DNA of 64,000 bases from Cryptomeria japonica (taxonomy: Eukaryota > Streptophyta > Pinopsida > Cupressales > Cupressaceae), in NCBI RefSeq assembly GCF_030272615.1, contig NC_081407.1, positions 440,417,213 through 440,481,212 on the forward strand. The letters are read 5' to 3'. This document shows, piece after piece, positions 33,301-45,180 of the stretch. The position numbers were made by a program, and so were the translations under genes. The notes below the pieces were generated by a model. That model saw only the letters and a list, made by a program, of their open reading frames with translations. It had not been told where the DNA came from and did not search any database. Position 1 is the first letter of the stretch. Each line of letters starts with the position of its first letter.

Positions 33301-35374
33301 CTGGCATGAGGTTCTTTGTAAGGATGCATGAAGTCTAGACCACTAGGGCACATTGGAGTTTTCCATGATTTGTAAGCAAGTGATAACATTGATAATGAAT
33401 TAATTGGGATGGGATAATTATAACTCATTTAAACAAGATAATGAATAGTTTTGAGCCTCATTGCTTAGTCCTAGGGAGGATGTTTTAGGATAAGCATGAG
33501 AAGGCTGTGAAGATGGTAAGCTAATCTCCCTTGGTCTCTCATAGGTTGAGATGGCTCCACATGTCCATTAGGCTAGTGCCTTGTGTTATTATGTTATCAG
33601 AATGGCATGTGATGACACTCCACTCCTACATGTGTTCCCCCTTTATGATTTATGATTATGCTTATTGGATGCATTTATGTCCTAATGAATTTTATGCCTC
33701 TGGGAGTTATTCTTGTGGCTCTGTGTGAGTTCTTGCTTGAGAGTCCTTGTTGGTTAGTCTCTTTGGTTTTGAGTGTTAGCCTAGGAGTGTGTGTTGGGAC
33801 CTTGTGTCATCTCCTAGCATAGGGGGTGGTTCCTTTGGTTCCACACGGTTGGGTGGTTGGTGCTTTTAAACCATTGGGATGTTCCTGTCTTTGGATTCTT
33901 CTTGTGTGGATGAGGATGCTTCTTTAGATAGTTCATGGATAATAATTGCAGCAAGAATGTAAATGATGGTGTGATTTATGTAATGGTTGTAAAAGGAATC
34001 ATGCTTATGAGAAATGATTATGTTGTTCTAGTTATAGTGATAGCTTTTGGTTATGGTATGTGATTGTAATGATGAACCTTGAGTTGTATTGTAACATATT
34101 TATATTAAAACAAATGGATGCATGATATGTGGATAAGTATTGTTGTTTGAAACAAAATGATGTATTTTGTATTCTTGATGAGCCATGTTAAAAGTAAATC
34201 GGGTAAATGTTATGATAATGGTATTAGATTTGAAATGATGTCTTTAACTAATGATTTAAGTAGAAGAAATGTTATGTCTTGATAGGATGTGTGAGTCTGA
34301 GTAATGTTGGAAGATATCTTAGGACATGTTTATGAGTTGTGATTAAATAATTTGAAATTATAGTATCATACTTCATAGTTAGTGATTTAATGGTAGGATT
34401 GAAAATCTTATAATGTTTGGGATGCAGTTGAATGTTCCTTATGAAAATATTGTATGGATGTCCTTAGTGAATGAATTGCTAATCTTATAAATAGAAATTA
34501 CTAGTAAGTGTATGGGTAGATGGTAAAATGAATGCTTGTCGTTTAGAAAAGGATTATAATGTATCATGTGTTATGGTTTAATATTATATCTCCATTTGGT
34601 GGATGCTATTAGTGGTTATGGAATTAGGATATTGTATCATAGTTTGTGTTGAGATGAATTCGTGTAGTTTCCTGATTTGTAATAAGATGATTGTTGGTTA
34701 ATTTATATAGTGTAAGAGATTTTATGAGTATTAAACGAGCTATGGGTTAAATGTTTAAGGAGACTTTGTGAGTATTTCATTATGTACTTTTGGAATCATG
34801 ATGAAGTAATAAGTATGCTAGGAGCATAGATTTATAAATGACTATGTAGAAGTTAATTGAAAATGGAAATCATGTTAATGCAATGTAAGGGATTAATCTT
34901 GGTATGTGTATGGTGATGTTTATAGTCAGAGGTTGGTTAATGGTAATAGGAACATTTGGACTTGGTGTATAAAATGAATCTAAGTGAAAAAGGAAATAGT
35001 GGTGCATTGAAAGATAGAATCTCATATTAAATGAAAGATTAAGAAGGTTGCATATTATGAGTGTTAGGTATTGCTATGTTGCACCTATGTGTGTATAATG
35101 ATTAAGATTATGAGGTATTGAACTGGAAGAAAGTAAATGCTTATTTCTTATGTAGGTAGATTAAGTAATGACATTGAGATACCCTAGGGAGTAGTAGAAA
35201 TGATTTATTGTATTCCACTTGCATAATTGTTTGAATAGCTTGAGTGAATTATTCTATGTTGTGTGCTCACTGCATTTCTTAAGTGATTTTATGTGTTGTA
35301 TTGTTTTAAAAAAATTAAATTAAATTAGCATGTTTTTAGCTATATTTCTCTGGGGTATTTTGGTGGGCATTATA
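30344..35374 (+). repeat. Element E 5' LTR (5,031 bp)
   Basis: It begins TATAGTGTCCACCC and ends GGGCATTATA. Comparison with the 3' LTR (TGTAGTGTCC...GGCATTACA) shows that the terminal TG and CA were both changed to TA by transitions. Blocks of 60 bp compared by eye are identical or differ at a few sites, e.g. 34081-34140 equals 42411-42470. It is AT-rich. A triple TCTTTCTATG repeat at about 32067-32093 is shorter in the 3' LTR. No gene is supported; the 118-codon frame at 31489 is shortened in the other copy. Confidence 0.88.
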
Positions 35375-35375
35375 T

Positions 35376-35390
35376 TTGGTATCAGAGCCC
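35376..35390 (+). promoter_or_regulatory. Element E primer-binding site
   Basis: TTGGTATCAGAGCCC, complementary to the initiator tRNA-Met 3' end, lies one base after the 5' LTR. Confidence 0.88.
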
Positions 35391-38300
35391 AAGTTGCAAC
35401 ACTGGGATCTTTGGTTAAGGATATTGCTATTAGTCTTGTGAATGTGCCTTGATGTTCCTTGAACTAAGTTACTCTTTGAGATTTGTGTTAGAAGAAGTGT
35501 TATTGGAATTTTTGGAATCTTAGATATCTATGCCTTGTCTTTCTCTCTAATTCCTTTTAGGAATCATAACTTTAAGTAAAGTGTGTATTTATTCCAGATG
35601 TATGTCTCCAAAATAAGAGAAGTGTCTATATGTTCTTACTTGCTCTGTAAATTTCTAGTGCTTACTTGAATGATTAGGGTTGCTTTCCTTATACATAATT
35701 AATTATGTTGCAGAATGAGAAAAGAATGTGTGTATCCTCTTAACTAATGCAATGATCAAAAAATTTGTCTGTTATGTTGACCTTCCTATGAATAGAAGGA
35801 TGAAGTTTTTTGTATTATACATTTCAGAATAATTTAGTATAGATAATGATGTGAAAATCGAATGAATTGTATGTGGTTTTTATAGGAAGTAGTTGGAATG
35901 CCTTTTTCCATATTTAATCTCTTATGTGAAATGTAAGGAGGTTAGTTGGTAATGTAATGATTTCCCCATAGAACTATTGGTTGTTTTACTATATGTGTGA
36001 TTTTGTATGTAATAAAAGATTGTTTGAGGAAATCATAGCTATCAAAGGATTTGGGATTTCTAGTTGCACGTGTATTGGTAGGAGATCTTATGGAAGTTGA
36101 AATTGCATACCTTTAAAAGTGGTAGCTACATTTGGCATGACTAGGAAATTCAAACTGAGTTTGCATAAATTTGTGTGTATTGATTTGTGTGGCAATATCC
36201 CTTCCTTCCTCTTCTCTCTTTGGGGTAAAGGATCCAAATAGTTGGGGGTTATTGATATTAAGTAGAAGGATTGGATAATGATTTATGAATATGACTCATA
36301 TATGTTAAAGGGAAGATTAGATGAAGTTAATTTGCATTGGAGACTGAAATTTAGGTATTGCATTCATGATCCTTATTCTTTAAAGGAAGAATTGATTAAA
36401 TAGAATATCCCATCATTTAATTAGGAAATATATCGCGAAACTAAAAGGAGATAAATATGTGTATTGAAGCAAGGATTGGTGCATTGCATATGTAGAAATC
36501 AAAATGATATCAGTGTGTCTTTATTTGGTTTGGCAAGATAAAAGTTTTAGCTTTGTGTAGGAATTGTGTGGCATTGAATAAATATTTCTCTTAACTAGAA
36601 GGATAAATTACGAAAGGTTACTATATCATTGCCTTATTTGAATTTTAAGAAGTGCTTCCTTAGATAATTCTAATGAGATAAAATAATAATTAGTTATATG
36701 AAATTGTGTTGGGATTCTAAATGCCATTTTTTCTTGAAATGTTGAAAATATAGTCTATGAATGATAGTAATCAAGTAATAATAGGAAGTGGTTTTAAATA
36801 GAATGATGTGTGTGTTCTCATAATTTAAGTGGTATTAGATGAAAAAAAACTAAGTTCTGGAAGTGGGACTGAGATATTCTTAACTTAGATAACTAGAAGA
36901 ATGTCAGAAGATTATTATTGGTAAGAGTAGAAATTGATATTAAACTTTGGATTTTGTAATGAGACCTATTTTCCTTGTTTAAATATATGATTGACTAAAT
37001 TGCTTGAAGACCTAATGAAGGAATTTTTAATCTTCTATAGGTTATTAGTTGTGCATTAATGGAAATAATGTGTGTTGTAGTTTACTATCAAGTGAGTAAT
37101 TGAATCTCTAACCTTTGTTTCTGTTATAACTTGGTGAGTATGATCATGGTAGAGATAAGATATCTTGATCATTAGTCATGGTATGAGTATATTCCTTGTG
37201 CACGTGTGAGTGCGTATTTTCTTTATCTCTTCCTACCTATGTCAACTTTCATAAAGGATAATTGCCTATATTTTTGAAAATTTGAATTGCTTTAAAAAAT
37301 AATGAAAGTAATACGGACATATGGATAAAATAGAAGTCTTAAATACGGTGTGCACTCTCTAACACATTCAAGGCATTTCACCCTTGGATGTTGTGTAGCG
37401 ATTACTCCCTTTAGTGTGACTAATGTTGGTCACCTCGTGATGTGAGTTGGATGAATCATTTATTTTGCCTTGACTTAATTTTTTATTTATGTGATGTGTC
37501 GTAAGGATTAATGTGTATTTTTTTTTAGATTTATTTACTTTTGGATGACCACTGATTTCTTCTTTCTTTTATTTTTCCCTTGTGGTGGCACTTGTAACTT
37601 AAATTTCTTGATTGATTTTGCCGGCAACTTTTCTTCTCTTTTAAATTTAATGAATTGATTTGAAGATATTTCCTTTGACCTCCTTTTTTGTTTTATATGC
37701 TGGTCATTTTAAGTGTCGATGTATTGTGGGCCCAAATCTTGAGCTAGTGTTGTCTCTATCATGTTCATTTTGGACCGCTGATAGTGTGTGTGAAGGAGGA
37801 CATCGCGGCAAAGTGCACTAGACTAAGAAAACAATTAGATAATGTTGTTATTAGCTGAGTAAACGAAAAGTGTTAATAAGATGAAATTTATTGGTAACTT
37901 TCTAAAGTTTATAGTAGATAGAAGTGCCTTGGAATTGTGAAGTCTGAAATTTATGGAATAGTTAAATAAAAACCAGTTGTTGATTTCTTGCCTTCAAAAT
38001 CTTTGTGTACACATAATGGATTAAGAATGCCCTTTGAATGATTTGATTGGATAAGGAATGCAGCTAATGTTTGTATAAAGTATAGCGTAAAGTAAGCATG
38101 GTGGAAATTAGGAAATTTGAATGCCATGAAATTTGTTGTTTAAAATAAAGAGGTTATATATGCTTGATTATCATGTGATGTCTAGAACATATTTAACTTG
38201 AGGAAGCTTATTTTTGGGAAATTTTCCCTCATTTAGGCTTATGACATGATTTGTTTAATAATATAATAAGTGCATATGTGTAAGATATTGTATAAATGTA

Positions 38301-38692
38301 TCTCTCTCTCTCTCTCTATTTGCATGCAACTAGATGTTGAAGGAGTGTTACTATGGATATTGATGTGAAATATAGTGATTTCTTCTTATTGATGCTTAAC
38401 TCAGTGACTAAAGTTACAGTTTTGTATTTGCAAGCGTGCTTAAAATGAAGTTCCCTTGTAAATATTTTAACAATTTAGTGTACCTATCATAATTAATAGC
38501 AGTTGGTGCTTCATTTACCTCTTGTGTAACGCGTTTATTTCAAATAATTGAAGCATAAGGAGGAAATTTAGCTGTCATTATCTTCCTTGGAGTTGGAAAA
38601 TATTATAATATGTTTGTGTTTAAAGAAAGTTTTTGATTTATGTGTGCTAGTTGAAACCCTATCTCTTACGACTTCCAAGAGTAAGTCGAGTC

Positions 38693-38706
38693 TAAGGGGG
38701 GGAGGA
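38693..38706 (+). promoter_or_regulatory. Element E polypurine tract
   Basis: AAGGGGGGGAGGA is followed at 38707 by the 3' LTR start TGTAGTGTCC. Confidence 0.8.
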
Positions 38707-41700
38707 TGTAGTGTCCACCCTCAACTTGACTTGTTTTGACTAGAGTTGACTTTTAATTCATGTATGATAGGCATTATTGGGCATAGGATATTTCAGATGA
38801 TTTATATGATGTTGATACTATCATTATTGATCTTGCGATTTATTAGTCACTATATACTTATTATGTGATTAATTATCGAAAGATTATATTGATCATGTGT
38901 TTTGATGAGCATAAGTGTTGATGAAATTTACATGCCTTACTATAATCATGAACTATACTAATCATGCACTTGATGATGTTTTTAAGTACTGGCCATATTT
39001 AATGATTATCTACGATGAGTTGATCGTATGTTGTGTTTGATTGTTGTCTGACTGTCTTTGGGATAGAGACAATGCCACATCACTCATTGCAAGCGGAATG
39101 TGTCATATATATGCATATGTTATATCGTTCTTTGTGGATGCAAGATTTGTAGGTACCAGACATCGAATCCACCTAGCTCCATAGGTCTGAGCATGTCTTT
39201 AAATCCCAATGGTATGTGGTTTAGAGTTGGCACAATTTCCCCTCACATACTCTAAATCTAAGTTGTTCTCTAAGAGTTGTCAGTGTCTTGATGCAAGTCG
39301 TCATGATAGTTAATAAGTTGGGTTTCTTCTATGTTGTGAGTATGTTTGTATTAGCTGATTATTCCTTTTATGTTGAGATTGACTATTTGATTATTGATGC
39401 GAGATTAAATAATTAATTATGTTTATTTTAATTATTTTGATTAATAGCGATTTGATTATTTGGTTATCTAATGTTTAATTTAATTTATTGGATACTTGCT
39501 TTTTTGGTTATTTGATTATTTGATATTTAAATGTTTATTTATTTTAATGATGATTTAATATTTATTTAATTTTTATTGTTTAGCTTATGATGTGTTTTAT
39601 ATTTATTTGTAATTTGACCTTTATTGGTATTTATTTATTATTTATTTATTTATTTAATCGCCTATGGTTTAATATTTATTTGGCTTTTAATGTTTATCTG
39701 GTTCATTAATTCATTTATGAGCCTTTGGTTTATTTAATTTAATTTCCCCATTTGATTTATTTAATTGTGGCTCATGTTTTATTTATTAGTTTGACTTTTA
39801 TATTAAATGGGTTGTATAAATGATAAAATATTCCCACCAAATTGTAAAAAGCATGATTTATATTTACCTTACCTACCATCTTCTCTTATTGGTTGAATTT
39901 AAAAAGGGAAGTAAAATTATATTATATGGTGGGGTTGGTAAAATATATTATAGATTGGAATATTTTGACTGGCTGAGATTGAAGCTAGAGCTTTTGGTTA
40001 ATGTTTATCTTTTTACTTTCTTTCCTGTGAAGTTCTCAGGGGTTGGTTCCTCTCTATAAAATTTTCTCCAGCAAGTTTTCTTCTTGGTTTTGATTTTCTT
40101 CTCTCTTGGATTTTGGCTGGAGCTTGGGTTGGATTTGGTTTGGCTAGTGGAATCTCTTCTTCAGCTTCTTCCATAACACGGGTTGCAGGTTGGAGATGTA
40201 TTCTACCTTTTTATATTTTATTTTACAGTTTTCCTCTATGCTTCGTGTGTGCAGATTGAATGTGTGAGCTTGGGAAAATGAATCTAAAATTTGTATAGTG
40301 AGGAAGGAAATATATGAAGGCATAAATTTGTTGTAAGGTTTTATTCTATAGTTTGTGGGAAATATTTGTATTTTTGGGTTTGTTGAAAGCCTTCTGTGTC
40401 TTTCTGAGTATGTGTCGTGCATGGAGTTTTGATTTAATATTGGCCTTCAAGCGATTATTATTTATCTAATGTTGAAGTGAATTTTATTTATTGGGTAATA
40501 TTATTTTACCCATTAAGTAATTTAAAAGGGGGTAATTTGTATTATTTTATTTAAAAGTCATTTTCACCCCAGATCAATGGTTTAATTTATTTTACCTACC
40601 CTTGGATTTGATTGGCTGAAAGTTTATGGTAGGTAGAAAATATATTTTATTTTCTTGAACTTTGGGAAGGTAGGTATGGAATATAATATTTTTTGAAATA
40701 TTTTGATTTGAGGATGGTTTTGCTTGTTTTTGTTTTGTTTTGTTTTTTTTTATTTTTGATAAATAGGTCTTCTTGTGCATTCATGGGGGTTGGCATCTTT
40801 GATGAATGAATTTTTGAGATTGATTTGGAGATTATTGGTGGTTGGATTTGATTTGGTTTAAAGGCTTGGATTGCTTTTTTGGATTCTACATCATATTTTC
40901 TTCCAATTTCTGCATTTTCCAGTTTTTCCTGTAGGTTAATTTGCTAGTTGCTTGCTTGTGTGGAACTTTCCGGATTAATTCTTGTACCAGAGGCATTGTT
41001 GAGGGTGTTGGTGAGTTTTTTTAGTTTTATATCTGATTTTATTTGATGTATTTTGTTGGTTTCAAGCATATTTACCTTCCTATGTTATTGGGGAAAGAAT
41101 TGTGTTTTCATCCATATTGATGTGCTATGGTTGGTGAGTTGGAAGTGTTGTTGTTTTGGGGTAGCAAGTGAGTTGGCCTTGTTGTGGTTTTACTTTCATT
41201 AATGACAACAAATTTTATGGCTTGATATGCCTATGTTTATTGTTGGCCAAGAGGCTCATTTTTTTTATGTTGTTGTAGTTTTGACCGTGTCAAGTTTCCT
41301 TGTCATAAGGCTTTATGAATATGAGTTTGGTTGTTGTTTTGTTTTCAGTTTTGTCTCAGATTTAAATCATATTCGAATTAAAAGGCTTTTATGATATTTA
41401 TGATGCTTTTCATTGATGGTTAATTATATTTTTTCATGTGGTATTGCCAAGAGGTTCATTGTGATTTTGGCTACTTGAATATCCTTATTTTGGGGAGTAA
41501 GCCATTGGATGCATATGAGAGTTATGCTGCAGATTGGTATTTTGTTTTAGAGCCTCTTGTGATTTATTATTGGGCCATGTTAGGAGGAGTGAGCTTCCTT
41601 GTGATTATCGGGGTCATGAGAGATAGACTGGCATGAGGTTCCTTGTAAGGATGCATGAAGTCTAGACCACCAGAGCACATTGGAGTTTTCCATGATTTGT

Positions 41701-43705
41701 AAGCAAGTGATAACATTGATAATGAATTAATTGGGATGGGATAATTATAACTCATTTAAACAAGATAATGAATAGTTTTGAGCCTCATTGCTTAGTCTTA
41801 GGGAGGATGTTTTGGGATAAGCATAAGAAGGTCGTGAAGACAGTAAGCTAATCTCCCTTGGTCTCTCATAGGTTGAGATGGCTCCACATGTCCATCAGGC
41901 TAGTGCCTTGTGTTATTATATTATCAGGATGGCATGTGATGACACTCCACTCCTACATGTGTTCTCCCTTTATGATTTATGATTATGCTTATTGGATGCA
42001 TTTATGTCCTAATGAGTTCTACGCCTTTGGGAGTTTATTCTTGTGGCTCTGTGTGAGTTCTTGCTTGAGAGTCCTTGTTGGTTAGTCTCTTTGGTTTTGA
42101 GTGTCAGCCTAGATGTAGAGTGTGTGTTGGGACCTTGTGTCATCTCCTAGCACGGGGGGTGGTTCCTTTGGTTCCACATGGTCGGGTGTTTGGTGCTTTT
42201 AAACCATTGGGATGTTCCTGTCTTTGGATTCTTCTTGCGTGGATGAGGATGCTTCTTTAGATAGTTCATGGATAATAATTGCAGCAAGATTGTAAATGAT
42301 GGTGTGATTTATGTAATGGTTGTAAAAGGAATCATACTTGTGAGAAATGATTATGTTGTTCTAGTTATAGTGATAGCTTTTGGTTTTGTATGTGATTGTA
42401 ATGATGAACCTTGAGTTGTATTGTAACATATTTATATTAAAACAAATGGATGCATGATATGTGGATAAGTATTGTTGTTTGAAACGAAATGATGTATTTT
42501 GTATTCTTTATGAGCCATGTTAAAAGTAATTCGGGTAAATGTTATGATAATGGTATTAGATTTGAAATGATGTCTTTAACTAATGATTTAAGTAGAAGAA
42601 ATGTTATGTCTTGATAGGATGTGTGAGTCTGAGTAATGTTGGAAGATATCTTAGGACATGTTTATGAGTTGTGATTAAAGAATTTGAAATTATAGTATCA
42701 TACTTCGTAGTTAGTGATCTAATGGTAGGATTGAAAATCTTATAATGTTTGGGATGCAGTTGAATGTTCCTTATGAAAATATTGTATGGATGTCCTTAGT
42801 GACTGAATTGCTAATCTTATCAATAGAAATTACTAGTAAGTGTATGGGTAGATGGTAAAATGAATGCTTGTCTTTTAGAAAAGGATTATAATGTATCATG
42901 TATTATGGTTTAATATTATATCTCCATTTGGTGGATGCTATTAGTGGTTATGGAATTAGGATATTGTATCATAGTTTGTGTTGAGATGAATTCATGTAGT
43001 TACCTGATTTGTAATAAGATTATTGTTGGTTAATTGATATAGTGTAAGAGATTTTATGAGTATTAAACGAGCTATGGGTTAAATGTTTAAGGAGACTTTG
43101 TGAGTATTTCATTATGTACTTTTGGAATTATGATGAAGTAATAAGTATGCTGGGAGCATAGATTTATAAATGACTATGTAGAAGTTAATTGAAAATGGAA
43201 ATCATGTTAATGCAATGTAAGGGATTAATCTTGGTATGTGTATGGTGATGTTTATCGTCAGAGGTTGGTTAATGGTAATAGGAACATTTGGACTTGGTGT
43301 ATAAAATGAATCTAAGTGAAAAAGGAAATAGTGGTGCATTGAAAGATAGAATCTCATATTAAATGAAAGATTAAGAAGGTTGCATATCATGAGTGTTAGG
43401 TATTGCTATGTTGCACCTATATGTGTATAATGATTAAGATTATGAGGTATTGAACTGGAAGAAAGTAAATGCTTATTTCTTATGTAGGTAGATTAAGTAA
43501 TGACATTGAGATACCCTAGGGAGTAGTAGAAATGATTTATTGTATTCCGCTTGCATAATTGTTTGAATAGCTTGAGTGAATTATTCTATGTTGTGTGCTC
43601 ACTGCATTTCTTAAGTGATTTTGTGTTGTATTGTTTAAAAAAAAATTAAATTAAATTAGCATGTTTTTAGCTATATTTCTCTGGGGTATTTTGGCGGGCA
43701 TTACA
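38707..43705 (+). repeat. Element E 3' LTR (4,999 bp)
   Basis: TGTAGTGTCC at the start and GGCATTACA at the end give proper inverted TGTA(A/G)TG termini. It is a near-identical copy of 30344-35374 and is followed by the TATTC duplication. Confidence 0.9.
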
Positions 43706-43710
43706 TATTC

Positions 43711-43723
43711 CTTATTGTCATAA
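43711..43723 (+). pseudogene. Element D ORF2 last codons after E
   Basis: After the right TATTC copy the bases CTTATTGTCATAA finish the ORF2 frame with a stop at 43721-43723. The end of B ORF2 (stop at 11852) has the same context. Confidence 0.7.
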
Positions 43724-44010
43724 ACCTTTATTATTTTAATATCAAATGATAACAGGGTTGTTTAGCAGTACTTTGTCATTGTTGGCAAAGAGGGAGAAGA
43801 ATTCTATTTAGGAGAAGTATCTGGTAATCAAAATTTTGATATGTGCTCTGAATATCTCAATTTTTATGCTCTATATGCAAAAGTGTTAGACATTGTATTG
43901 TTAAAGGGATAGTGTATATGCTTAGGGGGAGCAAATTTGCTAATGGCATGATTTTGTTGTAAAACACTTACATGTCAAAATTTTATTTTCCTAAGTGTTG
44001 CCATCAATGC
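43724..44010 (+). other. Element D 3' untranslated region
   Basis: Non-coding, 287 bp, with purine tracts at 43789-43797 and at 43920-43930 (CTTAGGGGGAGC). No gene seen. Confidence 0.5.
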
Positions 44011-44023
44011 CAAAGGGGGAGAT
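44011..44023 (+). promoter_or_regulatory. Element D polypurine tract
   Basis: CAAAGGGGGAGAT lies directly before the 3' LTR start TGTTGGTATTTTTGATG; it is preceded by TTGCCATCAATGC, which is also shared with A, B and F. Confidence 0.88.
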
Positions 44024-45175
44024 TGTTGGTATTTTTGATGCTTATGTTTTGATTGTCATTGATGGACACACACTTGCATTGAGATCTCCTTTATATGTAT
44101 GAGTTAGAGCACAACCGGTATTTATTCCAACGGGTATGTTGTATTATAGTCTTTAGACTATTGGTGTTTTGGAGAATGTGTTTCCTGGTCTGAATCGACA
44201 TGTTGACCCCAAGCGGTTCATGGATACCAAGCGGTACGAGGGATTAAAGTGGCATAACACATTTTTACCAGTCTTCATTTTTGTCAAACCGGCAACCGGC
44301 ATTTTATATGAACCAGTAATACTTTGTGATGAGTTACCAACCGACATTTTGTGATGAGTTACCATCCACCGATTGTTTGACGGTGCCAACACCTAAACGG
44401 TTTTTTTTGTGTCATGGTACCAAGTATGTCCAGGTTCATTGAACCTAGGAAATTGTTATGTAATCCTATTGGACTAACATGAAATCAGATTCCTTTATAA
44501 GGACATCATGTATGGAGTTTTAGGTTGTTGATGTGTTTGTAGCAAAATTTTATATTGTTGCTAAGGTTTAAGGTGGTTAAGGAGTTGGAGAGAATATGAA
44601 TGTGTAGAAGACTGAAGTAATGCTGGAGTGCATTAGGAATGAGCTATCAAGGATCTAACCAAGCAGTCTGTGCTACTAGCTAGATCATACACTTGTTGAT
44701 TACTCACATCTTTGACAAGTCTGTAGCCCTTAACCGGGTCGGCCCAAAAGCTTTTTGTAAATCCTCTAACAAGGTGGTTCACATATGTGGATCTAAAATC
44801 CTCTAGCAAGGTAGTCTTTAATCGGACTTATCTCCTAACAGAGATTGAGATTCCTAACAGTATTTGTTCTGGTAAAGAACATTGTAAGACCTTAACCGGT
44901 CTGACCTTAACCAGTCTGGTTCCTATTATGGAGATAGTTACTTGTGAGTTCCATCTCACCATGGTTTTTCCCGTTTGGGTTTCCACATCAAAATCTCTTG
45001 TGTTATGGTGTTTTTTCTTTTGTGGGTGAATGCATTATTGGCTATTTGGTTTGCATGTGTGTTAATCGGTTTGTTTACTAAACTATTTTACCGATTTACT
45101 ATTAGTCTTGCAAAGTGTTTAAGTGCAGAAATTTTTGGCATACTAATTCACCCCCTCCCCTCTTAGTATTCATCA
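44024..45175 (+). repeat. Element D 3' LTR (1,152 bp)
   Basis: Diverged copy of 24090-25226 with TG...CA ends, followed by the GGATA duplication at 45176-45180. The TATA box is kept at 44494-44502. Confidence 0.9.
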
Positions 45176-45180
45176 GGATA

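Larger units (their letters stand above)
35375..38706 (+). other. Element E non-coding interior
   Basis: The PBS TTGGTATCAGAGCCC is at 35376-35390 and the purine tract AAGGGGGGGAGGA ends just before 38707. Between them the sequence is AT-rich with stops in all frames. The only notable simple repeat is a CT run at about 38301-38318. No remnant of gag or pol is recognisable. Confidence 0.75.
30344..43705 (+). mobile_element. E: LARD-like element, ~5-kb LTRs with a non-coding interior
   Basis: The element is 13.36 kb. LTRs of 5,031 bp (30344-35374) and 4,999 bp (38707-43705) flank a 3,332-bp interior that starts with a primer-binding site and ends with a polypurine tract. No open frame of 60 codons or more lies in the interior. 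Such proportions (LTR ~4.5-5 kb, interior ~3.5 kb, no genes) are those of large retrotransposon derivatives described in plants. It needs proteins in trans. The lineage is unclear; the PBS and the GGGGGGGAGGATGTAG tract before the LTR recall chromovirus Ty3 elements. Confidence 0.88.
24090..45175 (+). mobile_element. D: second copy of the B family (non-autonomous), carrying E
   Basis: Plus-strand element with LTRs 24090-25226 and 44024-45175, PBS, polypurine tract and GGATA duplications. It encodes the same ORF1 and ORF2 as B and likewise has no pol genes. Removing E leaves about 7.7 kb. Because B and D have different target duplications and orientations, they are separate transposition events of the same pol-less structure. 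Confidence 0.88.

Noticed and set aside
35376-35390. Possible tRNA gene (tRNA-Met 3' end match)
   Set aside because: Only the 3' terminal complement is present and it sits at a PBS; there is no cloverleaf. The same holds for the other PBS sites.
38301-38318. CT microsatellite in E
   Set aside because: Short simple repeat, common in AT-rich plant DNA; no sign of function.
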